From assembly GCA_002435985.1 (NCBI GenBank), contig DIXD01000055.1, forward strand, positions 1,368-18,545: a DNA stretch of 17,178 bases, given 5' to 3'. A program made the position numbers and the translations under genes. Shown one piece after another: positions 6,377 through 13,302 of this stretch (position 1 is the stretch's first letter; the number at the start of each line of letters is the position of its first letter). This stretch comes from Spirochaetaceae bacterium UBA6089. GTDB lineage: Bacteria; Spirochaetota; Spirochaetia; Treponematales; Rectinemataceae. The notes under the pieces are model-generated. The model had not been told where the DNA came from. It ran no database searches and was given only the letters and a program-made list of their open reading frames with translations.

Positions 6377-7699
6377 ATGGCTGGTACACTCGTTGATATT
6401 TTCAGAGTCAAGGAATTGAAAGATAGAATATTCTTTACTCTGTTCTGGCTTGTGGTTTTTCGTCTGGGCACTTTTTTGCCCATTCCCGGTATCAATGCGA
6501 GCGCGTTGCAGTCATATTTCGCGCAACAGTCCAGCACCGGCCTCGGTGGCATAACCGATTATCTCGATTTCTTCGCAGGTGGTGCATTCAAGAATTTCTC
6601 ACTCTTCATGATGGGCGTCATGCCCTATATAAGCGCGCAGATCATCATGCAGCTGTTGATCGTCATCTTTCCAAAGCTCAAGAGCATCGCGGAAGAAGAG
6701 GGCGGGCGGCGCAAGATTTCGCGTTGGACACGCATTGGGACCATCGCGATCGCCATCATTCAGAGCTTCTCCGTGACCGTGTGGGCGGACCGTATCCCCA
6801 ACGCGATTGCGATGTCCAACCGCACGCTCTATACGATCGTGGCAGTTCTCACCGTGACGACAGGCACGATGTTCCTCGTCTGGATCGGCGAACAGATCAC
6901 CAAGCGGGGCATCGGCAACGGCATTTCACTTTTGATTTTTGCCGGTATTGTGGCGCGCCTGCCGAATGCGACCTATGAGCTCATCAAAAAGATTCAGATA
7001 GGCGAGATCAACGCCGTGTATGCCATCGTCGTACTCATTATGTTCGTCGTGGTAGTGGCGCTCGTCGTAGTCGAACAGCAGGGGCAGCGGAAAATACCTG
7101 TCAACTATGCGAAGCGCATCGTGGGCCGGCGCATGTACGGCGCGCAGAATACCTACATCCCTTTCAAGATCAATCCCTCGGGCGTCATCCCCGTCATCTT
7201 CGCGTCGAGTCTTCTGACCTTTCCCTTGCAGATAGCGCAGAGTTTCGGCGTCCAGGCAAAGTGGTTGAGGGATTTTTCGTATTGGCTCAGGCCGGAAGGA
7301 TTCTGGTATAATCTATTCTATGTGATTTTCATCGTCTTCTTTGCGTACTTCTATACGCAGGTGACGCTGAATCCTCAAGAGATTTCCAAAAATATCCGGG
7401 AGAATGGGGGGTCCATTCCGGGAATCAGAAGCGACAAGATGGAAGAGTACCTTACGCGGGTGCTCAACCGAATCATTCTACCCGGATCGCTGTTCCTTGC
7501 TCTTATCGCACTTCTTCCGACCCTCGTGCAGCGGCTCTTTAATTTCCCGAGCGAGTTGGCGTATCTGCTGGGCGGCACTTCGCTGCTCATCCTGGTTGGT
7601 GTCGATCTCGATACCATGGCGCAGGTGGAAGCGCTTCTCAAGATGCATCATCACGATGGTCTTGTGCGAAAAGGCCATATCAGGTCGAGGAACCTATAG
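6377..7699 (+). CDS. secY: Sec translocon channel subunit SecY
   Basis: SecY is the inner-membrane pore for Sec-dependent export and membrane protein insertion. The 440-residue product has the expected ten hydrophobic segments. The first follows the amphipathic start (RVKELKDRIFFTLFWLVVFRLGTFLPIPGI), and the plug/second-segment region ends in FFAGGAFKNFSLFMMGVMPYIS. Other signatures are TKRGIGNGISLLIFAGIV near residue 180, the cytosolic loop with QQGQRKIPVNYAKR, and INPSGVIPVIFASSLL. The C-terminal cytosolic tail ends in H-H-D-G-L-V-R-K-G-H, part of the SecA/ribosome contact face. GCAGGAG lies before the ATG. Unlike in many bacteria, adk, map and infA do not follow; rpmJ does. Confidence 0.97.
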   Translation: MAGTLVDIFRVKELKDRIFFTLFWLVVFRLGTFLPIPGINASALQSYFAQQSSTGLGGITDYLDFFAGGAFKNFSLFMMGVMPYISAQIIMQLLIVIFPKLKSIAEEEGGRRKISRWTRIGTIAIAIIQSFSVTVWADRIPNAIAMSNRTLYTIVAVLTVTTGTMFLVWIGEQITKRGIGNGISLLIFAGIVARLPNATYELIKKIQIGEINAVYAIVVLIMFVVVVALVVVEQQGQRKIPVNYAKRIVGRRMYGAQNTYIPFKINPSGVIPVIFASSLLTFPLQIAQSFGVQAKWLRDFSYWLRPEGFWYNLFYVIFIVFFAYFYTQVTLNPQEISKNIRENGGSIPGIRSDKMEEYLTRVLNRIILPGSLFLALIALLPTLVQRLFNFPSELAYLLGGTSLLILVGVDLDTMAQVEALLKMHHHDGLVRKGHIRSRNL

Positions 7700-7751
7700 T
7701 AATTTTTGTATAAATGGTATTTAATTGCGTGTTTGCGAATAGGGGGAACCC
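7700..7751 (+). other. AT-rich secY-rpmJ gap, possible internal promoter
   Basis: This 52-nt gap is the longest inside the ribosomal operon and is much richer in A and T than its surroundings. It contains TATAAA at 7709-7714 and TTTAAT at 7720-7725, both like a -10 box, but no convincing -35 box at 16-18 nt from either. No hairpin with a T-run is seen, although TTTTT occurs at 7703-7707. It divides the spc-like from the alpha-like block, where an extra promoter would be logical. The promoter reading is a guess; a ribosome binding AGGGGG ends the gap. Confidence 0.25.
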
Positions 7752-7865
7752 ATGAAGGTCAGAACGAGCGTCAAGAAAATCTGCGATAAATGCAAGGTGA
7801 TACGGCGCAATGGCGTGGTGAGGATTGTCTGCGACAATCCCAAGCACAAACAGAAACAAGGCTGA
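7752..7865 (+). CDS. rpmJ: 50S ribosomal protein L36, zinc-binding form
   Basis: L36 is the smallest large-subunit protein and binds 23S rRNA. The 37-residue product begins M-K-V-R-T-S-V-K-K-I-C and ends with N-P-K-H-K-Q-K-Q-G. The zinc ligands Cys11, Cys14, Cys27 and His32 (C-x2-C-x12-C-x4-H) are all present, so this is the zinc-dependent type, not the cysteine-free paralogue. AGGGGG lies 5 nt before the ATG. rpsM follows 16 nt after the stop, the usual head of the alpha block. Confidence 0.96.
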   Translation: MKVRTSVKKICDKCKVIRRNGVVRIVCDNPKHKQKQG

Positions 7866-7881
7866 GAGCAGGAGGAAGTTC

Positions 7882-8253
7882 ATGGCGCGTATTGCGGGAG
7901 TTGATCTCCCTAATAAGCATGTCGACATTGCCCTCACCTATATCTATGGGATAGGGCGATCCAGCGCACTTCAGATTTGTGAGACTACCGGCATCGATCC
8001 GAATAAGAGAATCAACGATCTTTCGAATGAAGAGATCAACGAGCTTCGCAAAGTCATCGAAAACGACTATAAAGTCGAAGGCCGCTTGAGAACCGAGATC
8101 GCGCTGAATATCAAGCGTCTTATGGATATTGGCTGCTATCGAGGCCTACGCCACCGCAGAGGTCTTCCCGTTCGCGGCCAGCGGACGAGGACGAATGCGC
8201 GTACGCGCAAGGGTAAGAGAAAGACTGTTGCGAACAAAAAGAAGGCCGTCTAA
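7882..8253 (+). CDS. rpsM: 30S ribosomal protein S13
   Basis: S13 sits in the head, forms bridges to L5 and 23S rRNA, and its tail contacts P-site tRNA. The 123-residue product opens M-A-R-I-A-G-V-D-L-P and has the helix-two-turn-helix region (ALTYIYGIGRSSALQICETTGI). It ends with the signature GCYRGLRHRRGLPVRGQRTRTNARTRKG and a lysine-rich tail. The ATG at 7882 has AGGAGG upstream; an in-frame extension to 7825 would overlap rpmJ and adds nothing like S13. I did not find a recognisable S4 pseudoknot operator at its start, so autoregulation by the nearby S4 is not claimed. Confidence 0.97.
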   Translation: MARIAGVDLPNKHVDIALTYIYGIGRSSALQICETTGIDPNKRINDLSNEEINELRKVIENDYKVEGRLRTEIALNIKRLMDIGCYRGLRHRRGLPVRGQRTRTNARTRKGKRKTVANKKKAV

Positions 8254-8262
8254 CGGAGGGGC

Positions 8263-8667
8263 ATGAACGTGGCTGCGACTACGACAAAGACAAAGACTAA
8301 GAAGAGAAAAGAGAAAAAGAGCGTATACGAAGGAAATGTCTACATCCAGGCGACCTTCAACAATACGATTGTTACCGTGACCGACCTCAACGGGAATACG
8401 ATTTCATGGTCGAGCTCAGGGAGCCATGAATTTCGCGGCGCGAAGAAATCTACACCTTTTGCCGCGCAGACAGTGACGGAGGCCGCAGTGCAGAAAGCGA
8501 TGCAGGCCGGCCTAAGGGAAGCACATGTGTACGTAAAAGGGCCCGGCATCGGCCGTGAGTCCGCAATCCGCCAGCTCGGCGTCATGGGGCTTAAGGTCAA
8601 ATCGATCAACGATGTGACACCGATTCCCCACAATGGCTGCAGGCCTCGGAAGGCCCGCCGTATCTGA
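8263..8667 (+). CDS. rpsK: 30S ribosomal protein S11
   Basis: S11 is in the platform of the small subunit, near the E-site and mRNA exit. The 134-residue product has a Thr/Lys-rich N-terminal extension of about 20 residues, then GNVYIQATFNNTIVTVTDLNGN and WSSSGSHEFRGAKKSTPFAAQ. The conserved VKGPGIGRESAIRQL follows, and the C-terminus is THR-PRO-ILE-PRO-HIS-ASN-GLY-CYS-ARG-PRO-ARG-LYS. The extension is somewhat longer than usual but low-complexity. GGAGGGG lies 3 nt before the ATG, and the gene follows rpsM by 9 nt. Confidence 0.97.
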   Translation: MNVAATTTKTKTKKRKEKKSVYEGNVYIQATFNNTIVTVTDLNGNTISWSSSGSHEFRGAKKSTPFAAQTVTEAAVQKAMQAGLREAHVYVKGPGIGRESAIRQLGVMGLKVKSINDVTPIPHNGCRPRKARRI

Positions 8668-8681
8668 GAGGGGGTTACAGA

Positions 8682-9317
8682 ATGGCTAGATATACTGGAC
8701 CTGTGTGCAGACTTTGTCGTGCAGAGGGCAGGAAACTCTTTTTGAAGGGTGATCGTTGCCGGAGCGACAAATGCCCGATCAACAAGAAGCGCCTTCCTCC
8801 AGGCAAAGCGCCGAAGACGAGGATTGGGAAGAAATCGGAGTATGCCGTGCAGCTTCGCGAGAAGCAGGCGCTCAAACGCACGTATGGTCTCATGGAACAG
8901 CAGTTCCACAATATTTTTACGAAGGCTCTTGGTCTGCCCGGCAAGACCGGCGATAACCTGATCATTCTTCTCGAGCGCAGATTGGACAATGTCGTATACC
9001 GCCTGCACTTTGCAACCTCGCGGGCTCAAGCCCGGCAGCTCGTCAACCATGGCCACATTGCGGTGAACGGCAAGCGTGTGGATGTCGCTTCCTATCTCGT
9101 CAAGCCAGGCGATATGATCTCTGTGATCGGGGTAGCCAAAAAAATGGATACAGTTCGCCATGCACTCGAAGAAGTACAGAGGTCCGGCGTTATGCCGTGG
9201 CTTGAGGTCAATGTCGATGAAATGACCGGCCGTTATGTGATCAACCCGCAGCGACAGGATGTAACAGATACCGCGGACATCAAAGAGCAGCTGGTCGTCG
9301 AGTTGTACTCGAAATAA
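8682..9317 (+). CDS. rpsD: 30S ribosomal protein S4, zinc-binding form
   Basis: S4 initiates small-subunit assembly by binding the 5' domain of 16S rRNA. The 211-residue product carries an N-terminal zinc knuckle Cys9-x2-Cys12-x13-Cys26-x4-Cys31, the same spacing as in the structurally known Thermus protein. Then come KTRIGKKSEYAVQLREKQ and the S4 RNA-binding domain around RRLDNVVYRLHFATSRAQAR and LVNHGHIAVNGKRVDVASYL (about residues 104-144). The end, RQDVTDTADIKEQLVVELYSK, is a normal S4 terminus. GAGGGGG lies before the ATG. It is placed between rpsK and rpoA, as in enterobacteria. Confidence 0.97.
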   Translation: MARYTGPVCRLCRAEGRKLFLKGDRCRSDKCPINKKRLPPGKAPKTRIGKKSEYAVQLREKQALKRTYGLMEQQFHNIFTKALGLPGKTGDNLIILLERRLDNVVYRLHFATSRAQARQLVNHGHIAVNGKRVDVASYLVKPGDMISVIGVAKKMDTVRHALEEVQRSGVMPWLEVNVDEMTGRYVINPQRQDVTDTADIKEQLVVELYSK

Positions 9318-9326
9318 GGAGCGGAA

Positions 9327-10382
9327 ATGGCGCGCAAAAGCCTACTTAAAGGTTTCAAGAGGCCGAAGGGTATTACCTACGAACAGAGCGAGTCGACCGA
9401 CACCTATGGAAAGTTCGTGGCATATCCTTTTGAGCCGGGTTATGGAACTACTGTCGGGAATACCCTGCGCCGCATCCTGCTGTCTTCTATTCAGGGGTAT
9501 GCGATCACTGCCGTCCGCATCACTCGATACGATGACGAAGGTGCCCCGCATGTGATCACGAGCGAGTTCGAGACGATCCCCGGCGTGGTGGAAGACACCA
9601 TCGAAGTTTTGAACAACCTAAAGAGATTGCGACTGCGGCTTCCAAACGACAAGGAAGAGCTCACGCTCGACTATGAGATCAAGGGGCTCGAGGAGCTGCG
9701 AGGTGGTTTTTTTGCAGAGCAAAGCCAACTTGTCGTGCTCAACCCAGATCTCAAGATCGCGAGCCTTGATCCGACTGTTCACCTTGGCTTGGAGCTTCAG
9801 GTGAACCTTGGCCGCGGGTATGTCCCGAGCGAAGTGAACGAAAAATTTATCGACGTTGTGGGCACGATCCCGATGGATGCGATCTTTACGCCCGTGACGA
9901 AGGTGAAATACGCCATAGAGCCGACCAGAGTCGGGCAACGCTCTGACTACGACAAGCTCGTGCTCGAGATATGGACCGACGGGACGATTCGCCCGGAGGA
10001 CGCCCTCGGCGAGGCCGGGAAAATCGCGAAGGACCACTTCTCGATATTCGTGAATTTCGACGAGAGCGAGGCCGGCGGCGAGGAGACAAGCGACGAGATC
10101 GAAGAGCGTGTTCGCCAGATTCTGAATATGCCCGTCGAGGAGCTCGAACTCTCGGTGCGCTCATTCAACTGCCTCAAGAATGCAAATATCAGGACCATCG
10201 GCGATCTCACGAAGAAGACCGAAGAAGAAATCACCAAGACCCGCAACTTCGGAAAGAAGTCTCTCCAGGAGATCAAGTCGAAACTAACCGAATGGAACCT
10301 GACCCTCGGTATGACGGATTACTCCGCGCTGAGAAATCACATCAAACTCAATATGAAAAAGGAAGAGAGCGATGAAGCATAA
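9327..10382 (+). CDS. rpoA: DNA-directed RNA polymerase alpha subunit
   Basis: The alpha dimer is the scaffold for beta and beta-prime assembly, and its C-terminal domain contacts UP elements and activators. The 351-residue product has the dimerisation domain with YGTTVGNTLRRILLSS (about residues 39-54) and insert TIPGVVEDTIEVLNNLKRLRLRL. Near residue 210 comes YDKLVLEIWTDGTIRPEDAL. An acidic linker (ESEAGGEETSDE) follows, then the C-terminal domain with ELSVRSFNCLKNANIRTIGDL and NFGKKSLQEIKSKL. The Arg, Asn-Cys and Gly-Lys-Lys-Ser positions used for DNA contact in E. coli are kept. About 20 residues extend past the usual L-G-M end. AAGGAG precedes the ATG; the last 11 nt overlap rplQ. Confidence 0.97.
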   Translation: MARKSLLKGFKRPKGITYEQSESTDTYGKFVAYPFEPGYGTTVGNTLRRILLSSIQGYAITAVRITRYDDEGAPHVITSEFETIPGVVEDTIEVLNNLKRLRLRLPNDKEELTLDYEIKGLEELRGGFFAEQSQLVVLNPDLKIASLDPTVHLGLELQVNLGRGYVPSEVNEKFIDVVGTIPMDAIFTPVTKVKYAIEPTRVGQRSDYDKLVLEIWTDGTIRPEDALGEAGKIAKDHFSIFVNFDESEAGGEETSDEIEERVRQILNMPVEELELSVRSFNCLKNANIRTIGDLTKKTEEEITKTRNFGKKSLQEIKSKLTEWNLTLGMTDYSALRNHIKLNMKKEESDEA

Positions 10383-10791
10383 GATCGGCTATAACAAACT
10401 GAACCGAGTCGCCGCTCACCGCAAGGCTCTTGTTCGCAATATGGTTACGGTGCTCCTCAAAGAGGAGAAGATCGTAACTACGAAGGCGAAGGCGATCGAG
10501 GCGAGGCGTGCGGCGGAGAAGCTCATTACGAGGGCCAAGGTCGATTCCGTCCACAATCGCAGGATCGCCTCTGCGAGGCTCTATGGCGAAGATGCGGTGG
10601 CAAAGCTGTTCACCGATATCGGACCACGCTTCAAGGAGCGCAATGGAGGCTATACTCGCATTCTCAAGCTCGGTGATCGTGCGAACGACGCCGCAAACCT
10701 TGTGGTGCTCGAACTGGTGGATCAGAAGGCCGACGTAAAGAGAGCCGAGCGCGACAAACGCAAGGCCGCGCGCAAGGCAAAGAAGCAGTAG
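10372..10791 (+). CDS. rplQ: 50S ribosomal protein L17
   Basis: L17 lies near the tunnel exit and is one of the nascent-chain environment proteins. The 139-residue product opens M-K-H-K-I-G-Y-N-K-L-N-R. It has the family core HRKALVRNMVTVLLKEEKIVTT with KAKAIEARRAAEKLITRAK (about residues 16-58), then GGYTRILKLGDRANDAANLVVLELV near 92-116. A 20-residue Lys/Arg/Ala-rich tail makes it longer than the 127-residue E. coli protein. The ATG overlaps the end of rpoA by 11 nt, so translation is probably coupled; GGAAGAGAG lies just upstream within rpoA. Confidence 0.97.
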   Translation: MKHKIGYNKLNRVAAHRKALVRNMVTVLLKEEKIVTTKAKAIEARRAAEKLITRAKVDSVHNRRIASARLYGEDAVAKLFTDIGPRFKERNGGYTRILKLGDRANDAANLVVLELVDQKADVKRAERDKRKAARKAKKQ

Positions 10792-10819
10792 GCCTGAGGG
10801 TCACAGGGAGGAAATCGAA

Positions 10820-10990
10820 ATGTCCAAAGCACATAGAGGCAAGGGTCTCAAAGAAGTTTTTGCAGGTGGACGCGGTACATGCCCCGTATGTGGGCGTACG
10901 GGCGTCAAAGTGGTCTACGAGCAGGAGATCGAGGGAAAAAAGGTCAAAATATGTAAGATTTGTAAGGCTCACCTTGCGAATGCGAAGTGA
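10820..10990 (+). CDS. Small four-cysteine zinc-ribbon protein closing the ribosomal operon
   Basis: A 56-codon frame (M-S-K-A-H-R-G-K-G-L) begins 6 nt after a good CAGGGAGGAAA ribosome binding region and 28 nt after rplQ. Cys21-x2-Cys24 and Cys45-x2-Cys48 form two CxxC knuckles separated by 20 residues, with GKKVKICKICKAHL near the end; the protein is basic. This looks like a zinc ribbon of ribosomal-protein type. The layout resembles the C-terminal cysteine ribbon of L24 in the same operon. Codon use matches its neighbours and a terminator follows 20 nt after the stop, so it appears to be the last gene of the operon. I do not recognise a named family; a ribosome-associated role is inferred only from composition and position. 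I am fairly sure it is a real gene. Confidence 0.75.
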   Translation: MSKAHRGKGLKEVFAGGRGTCPVCGRTGVKVVYEQEIEGKKVKICKICKAHLANAK

Positions 10991-11010
10991 TGCTGCATGG
11001 TGAATATTAC

Positions 11011-11041
11011 AAGGGCCGTCCTGATGTGGCGGCTCTTTTTT
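11011..11041 (+). terminator. Rho-independent terminator of the ribosomal operon
   Basis: AAGGGCCG pairs with CGGCTCTT across an 11-nt apparent loop, with one G-T wobble, and two further inner pairs are possible. The 3' arm runs into seven-plus T residues. It lies 20 nt after the small zinc-ribbon gene and 14 nt before the rarD ATG. Shape and place fit an intrinsic terminator; the stem is moderate in strength, so some read-through into rarD is possible. Confidence 0.75.
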
Positions 11042-11055
11042 CATTAAGGTGAAGT

Positions 11056-11955
11056 ATGGCTGAAGGATTTAGCAGGAGACAGGGTTTTTGGTCCGCTGCG
11101 CTGGCCTATGGGATGTGGGGGATTTTGCCCATCTACTGGAAACTCCTCTCGGAGGTAGATCCACTACAGATATTGGCCCACCGAATCCTGTGGGCTGCCG
11201 TATTCTGTCTTGTGCTTCTGGCAGGAACAAAAGACATGAAGAGCCTCCGGGACGCCCTGAGCACGAGAAGGAATGTCGTGCTCGTCTTCTGTGCGGCACT
11301 TCTTGTGACCCTCAACTGGGGACTCTATATCTATGCCGTCACCTCCGGCCATGTCATCGAATCAGCGCTCGGATACTACATCAATCCACTTCTCTCTGTC
11401 GTGCTGGGCGGCTTGTTTTTTCGTGAGAAAATAGACAGATGGACAGGGGTCGCGGTCGGCATCGCGGCGATCAGCATTGTCGCGGCGGGGCTTCTCTATG
11501 GGAAGGTCCCCTGGCTGTCGCTGTTTCTCGCCGTTACCTTCGCGCTGTATGGGGCCACGAAGAAAAAGCTCAATTTCCCGCCGATCACCAGCCTTGCGCT
11601 CGAGACCTTCTTTGTTACACCCTTTGCGCTGGTTTTTCTGGCGGTGATCCATGCGCAGGGCGGTGGAGCCTTCGTGAGTGAAGGATTGGGAGTGAGCATA
11701 TTGCTCGCCCTGGCGGGCGTAGTGACGGCAATACCTCTTCTGCTCTTCGGCGTCGCGGCGACGAGCATCAGCCTACAGTTTATGGCCTTTCTTCAGTACA
11801 TCACGCCTACGGCGATGTTGCTGCTGGGTCTCTTCGCGTATGGAGAGGAGCCAAGCCAGGCGATTGTCGTGGCCTTTGCCGGTGTGCTGGTGGCGGTCAT
11901 CATCTTTACTGCGACCAGAATCCAAGCTACGCGAGCTGCAGGCAAACACGTGTAG
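11056..11955 (+). CDS. rarD: RarD-type EamA/DMT-family membrane transporter
   Basis: This 299-residue protein is hydrophobic throughout, with about ten predicted membrane segments arranged as two EamA repeats (roughly residues 10-145 and 150-290). The start region, LAYGMWGILPIYWKLL followed by DPLQILAHRILWAAVF, is the hallmark of RarD proteins, historically called chloramphenicol-sensitive protein. ESALGYYINPLLSVVLGGLFFREK near 103-126 and LQFMAFLQYITPTAMLLLGLF near 237-257 support this. The natural substrate is not established for the family. AAGGTGA lies 6 nt before the ATG. No promoter room exists between the terminator and the start, so transcription must come from a promoter overlapping or preceding the hairpin, or from read-through. 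It converges with hutI over 38 nt. Confidence 0.88.
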   Translation: MAEGFSRRQGFWSAALAYGMWGILPIYWKLLSEVDPLQILAHRILWAAVFCLVLLAGTKDMKSLRDALSTRRNVVLVFCAALLVTLNWGLYIYAVTSGHVIESALGYYINPLLSVVLGGLFFREKIDRWTGVAVGIAAISIVAAGLLYGKVPWLSLFLAVTFALYGATKKKLNFPPITSLALETFFVTPFALVFLAVIHAQGGGAFVSEGLGVSILLALAGVVTAIPLLLFGVAATSISLQFMAFLQYITPTAMLLLGLFAYGEEPSQAIVVAFAGVLVAVIIFTATRIQATRAAGKHV

Positions 11956-11993
11956 TGGTTAACACATACAGCCGCCGATCGAAAGAGTCTGCT

Positions 11994-13286
11994 TCAGTTG
12001 ACGGTATTGCCGTTTTGCCACACAGGCATGCCGCGCTTGAACACTGTGTGCACGAGATTCATCCCCACATGGTAGGCGAGGTGGGCTGGCGAAGGCGCAT
12101 CCAGCAAGAGGAAGTCCGCGTCTTTTCCGACTTCGATGCTGCCGGTGTATGCAGCACGTTCGAGTGCCGCCGCCCCGTTCAGGGTGAGGGCGGTGAGCGT
12201 CTCTTCGATGGACATGCCCATATACAGCACCGCCAAGGCGAAAATGAGGGGTATGGATTGACTATAGCAGGAGCCTGGATTGAAGTCGCTCGCTAAGGCC
12301 ACCGGGCAGCCGGCATCGATAAAGCGGCGGCCGCCGGCGTAGGGCTCTCTGAGGTTGAAGGCGGTGAGCGGAAGCAGGCAGGCGACTGTGCCCGAGGCGG
12401 CGAGTGTAGCGATGTGGTCGTCGGAAGCCTTGAGGAGGTGGTCTGCGCTGACGGCTCCGAGTTGTGCGGCGAGGGCGGTGCCGCCTAGGGGGGTGAGCTC
12501 GTCGGCATGGATTTTGAGCGCGAAGCCGGCTGCCCGGGCTTGCTCGAGATACCAGCGCGAATCCTCGATGCCAAACACTCCCTCTTCGCAGAAGATGTCG
12601 ACAAAGTGGGCTAGGCGTTCTCGCCTTACACGCGGCAGCACCTCTTCTGCCAGAAAGGAAAGATAAGCCCGGGGACGGCCTCTAAATTCCGGAGGAATCG
12701 AATGCGCCCCCATAAATGTCGGCACAATATCGGGCAGGCCCGCATGGGCAAGCTCACGCATTGCATAGAGTTGGCGGAACTCTGTATCCACATCGAGGCC
12801 ATAGCCGGATTTGCCCTCCACTGTGGTGATCCCCATGGAGAGCATTGTGTCGAGACGCTTTCGGCCGAGAAGAATCAATTCTTCCAGGGAAGCGGCGCGG
12901 GTGGCGAGTACGCTGCTCTGGATACCGCCTCCCCGCTGGTGGATATCCATGTAAGGGACTCCCTGGGCGCGCCAGAAAAATTCTTCATCGCGCCATCCGG
13001 CAAAAATAAAGTGGGTGTGACTATCAACAATGCCCGGTATGCAAGAGCGCCCTTCGGCGTCATAGGGGGCTGCGTCGAGCGCTTCGCGGGCGATGGCCGA
13101 ATTGGAGGCGCGCAGCAGCCCTTCTTCGCCGACCCATGCAATGCGGCCATCTTTGATATAGAGACAGGCGCCATGCAGTTTCGTTATGTTCTGCATCGCG
13201 GCGCCTGCAGCTGCAACAGCTCCCTTAGGGGTCCAAAGTTCCCCGATGTTGAAGACAAAATACGATGCTGTGCCCTGCCTGCGCAT
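11994..13286 (-). CDS. hutI: Imidazolonepropionase (histidine degradation, step 3)
   Basis: HutI hydrolyses 4-imidazolone-5-propanoate to N-formimino-L-glutamate in the cytoplasm. The 430-residue product is an amidohydrolase-superfamily metalloenzyme close to the usual length (about 405-420). Seen are the metal site D-S-H-T-H (His90, His92), GGGIQSSVLATRAAS (119-133), EGKSGYGL (157-164), GAHSIPPE (193-200), the metal ligand in K-I-H-A-D-E (His260), S-A-D-H (His283) and the catalytic/metal region A-S-D-F-N-P-G-S (Asp334). The first conserved piece, V-F-N-I-G-E-L, begins at residue 11, so the ATG at 13286 is needed, though no strong Shine-Dalgarno precedes it. The gene follows the PEPCK gene by 16 nt and is the last of the minus-strand operon. 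No intrinsic terminator is evident in the 38 nt before rarD ends. Confidence 0.95.
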   Translation of the reverse strand: MRRQGTASYFVFNIGELWTPKGAVAAAGAAMQNITKLHGACLYIKDGRIAWVGEEGLLRASNSAIAREALDAAPYDAEGRSCIPGIVDSHTHFIFAGWRDEEFFWRAQGVPYMDIHQRGGGIQSSVLATRAASLEELILLGRKRLDTMLSMGITTVEGKSGYGLDVDTEFRQLYAMRELAHAGLPDIVPTFMGAHSIPPEFRGRPRAYLSFLAEEVLPRVRRERLAHFVDIFCEEGVFGIEDSRWYLEQARAAGFALKIHADELTPLGGTALAAQLGAVSADHLLKASDDHIATLAASGTVACLLPLTAFNLREPYAGGRRFIDAGCPVALASDFNPGSCYSQSIPLIFALAVLYMGMSIEETLTALTLNGAAALERAAYTGSIEVGKDADFLLLDAPSPAHLAYHVGMNLVHTVFKRGMPVWQNGNTVN

Positions 13287-13302
13287 GTCTAAGCCGTATG
13301 CG

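Noticed and set aside
11956..11993. The rarD-hutI convergent junction, considered as a bidirectional terminator.
   Set aside because: Only short GTGT/ACAC complementarity is present, with no stable stem and no T-run on either strand.
12702..13292. A 196-codon open frame on the + strand opposite hutI.
   Set aside because: It is the mirror of hutI codons, has no membership in any family I recognise, and HutI on the other strand has all its active-site motifs.
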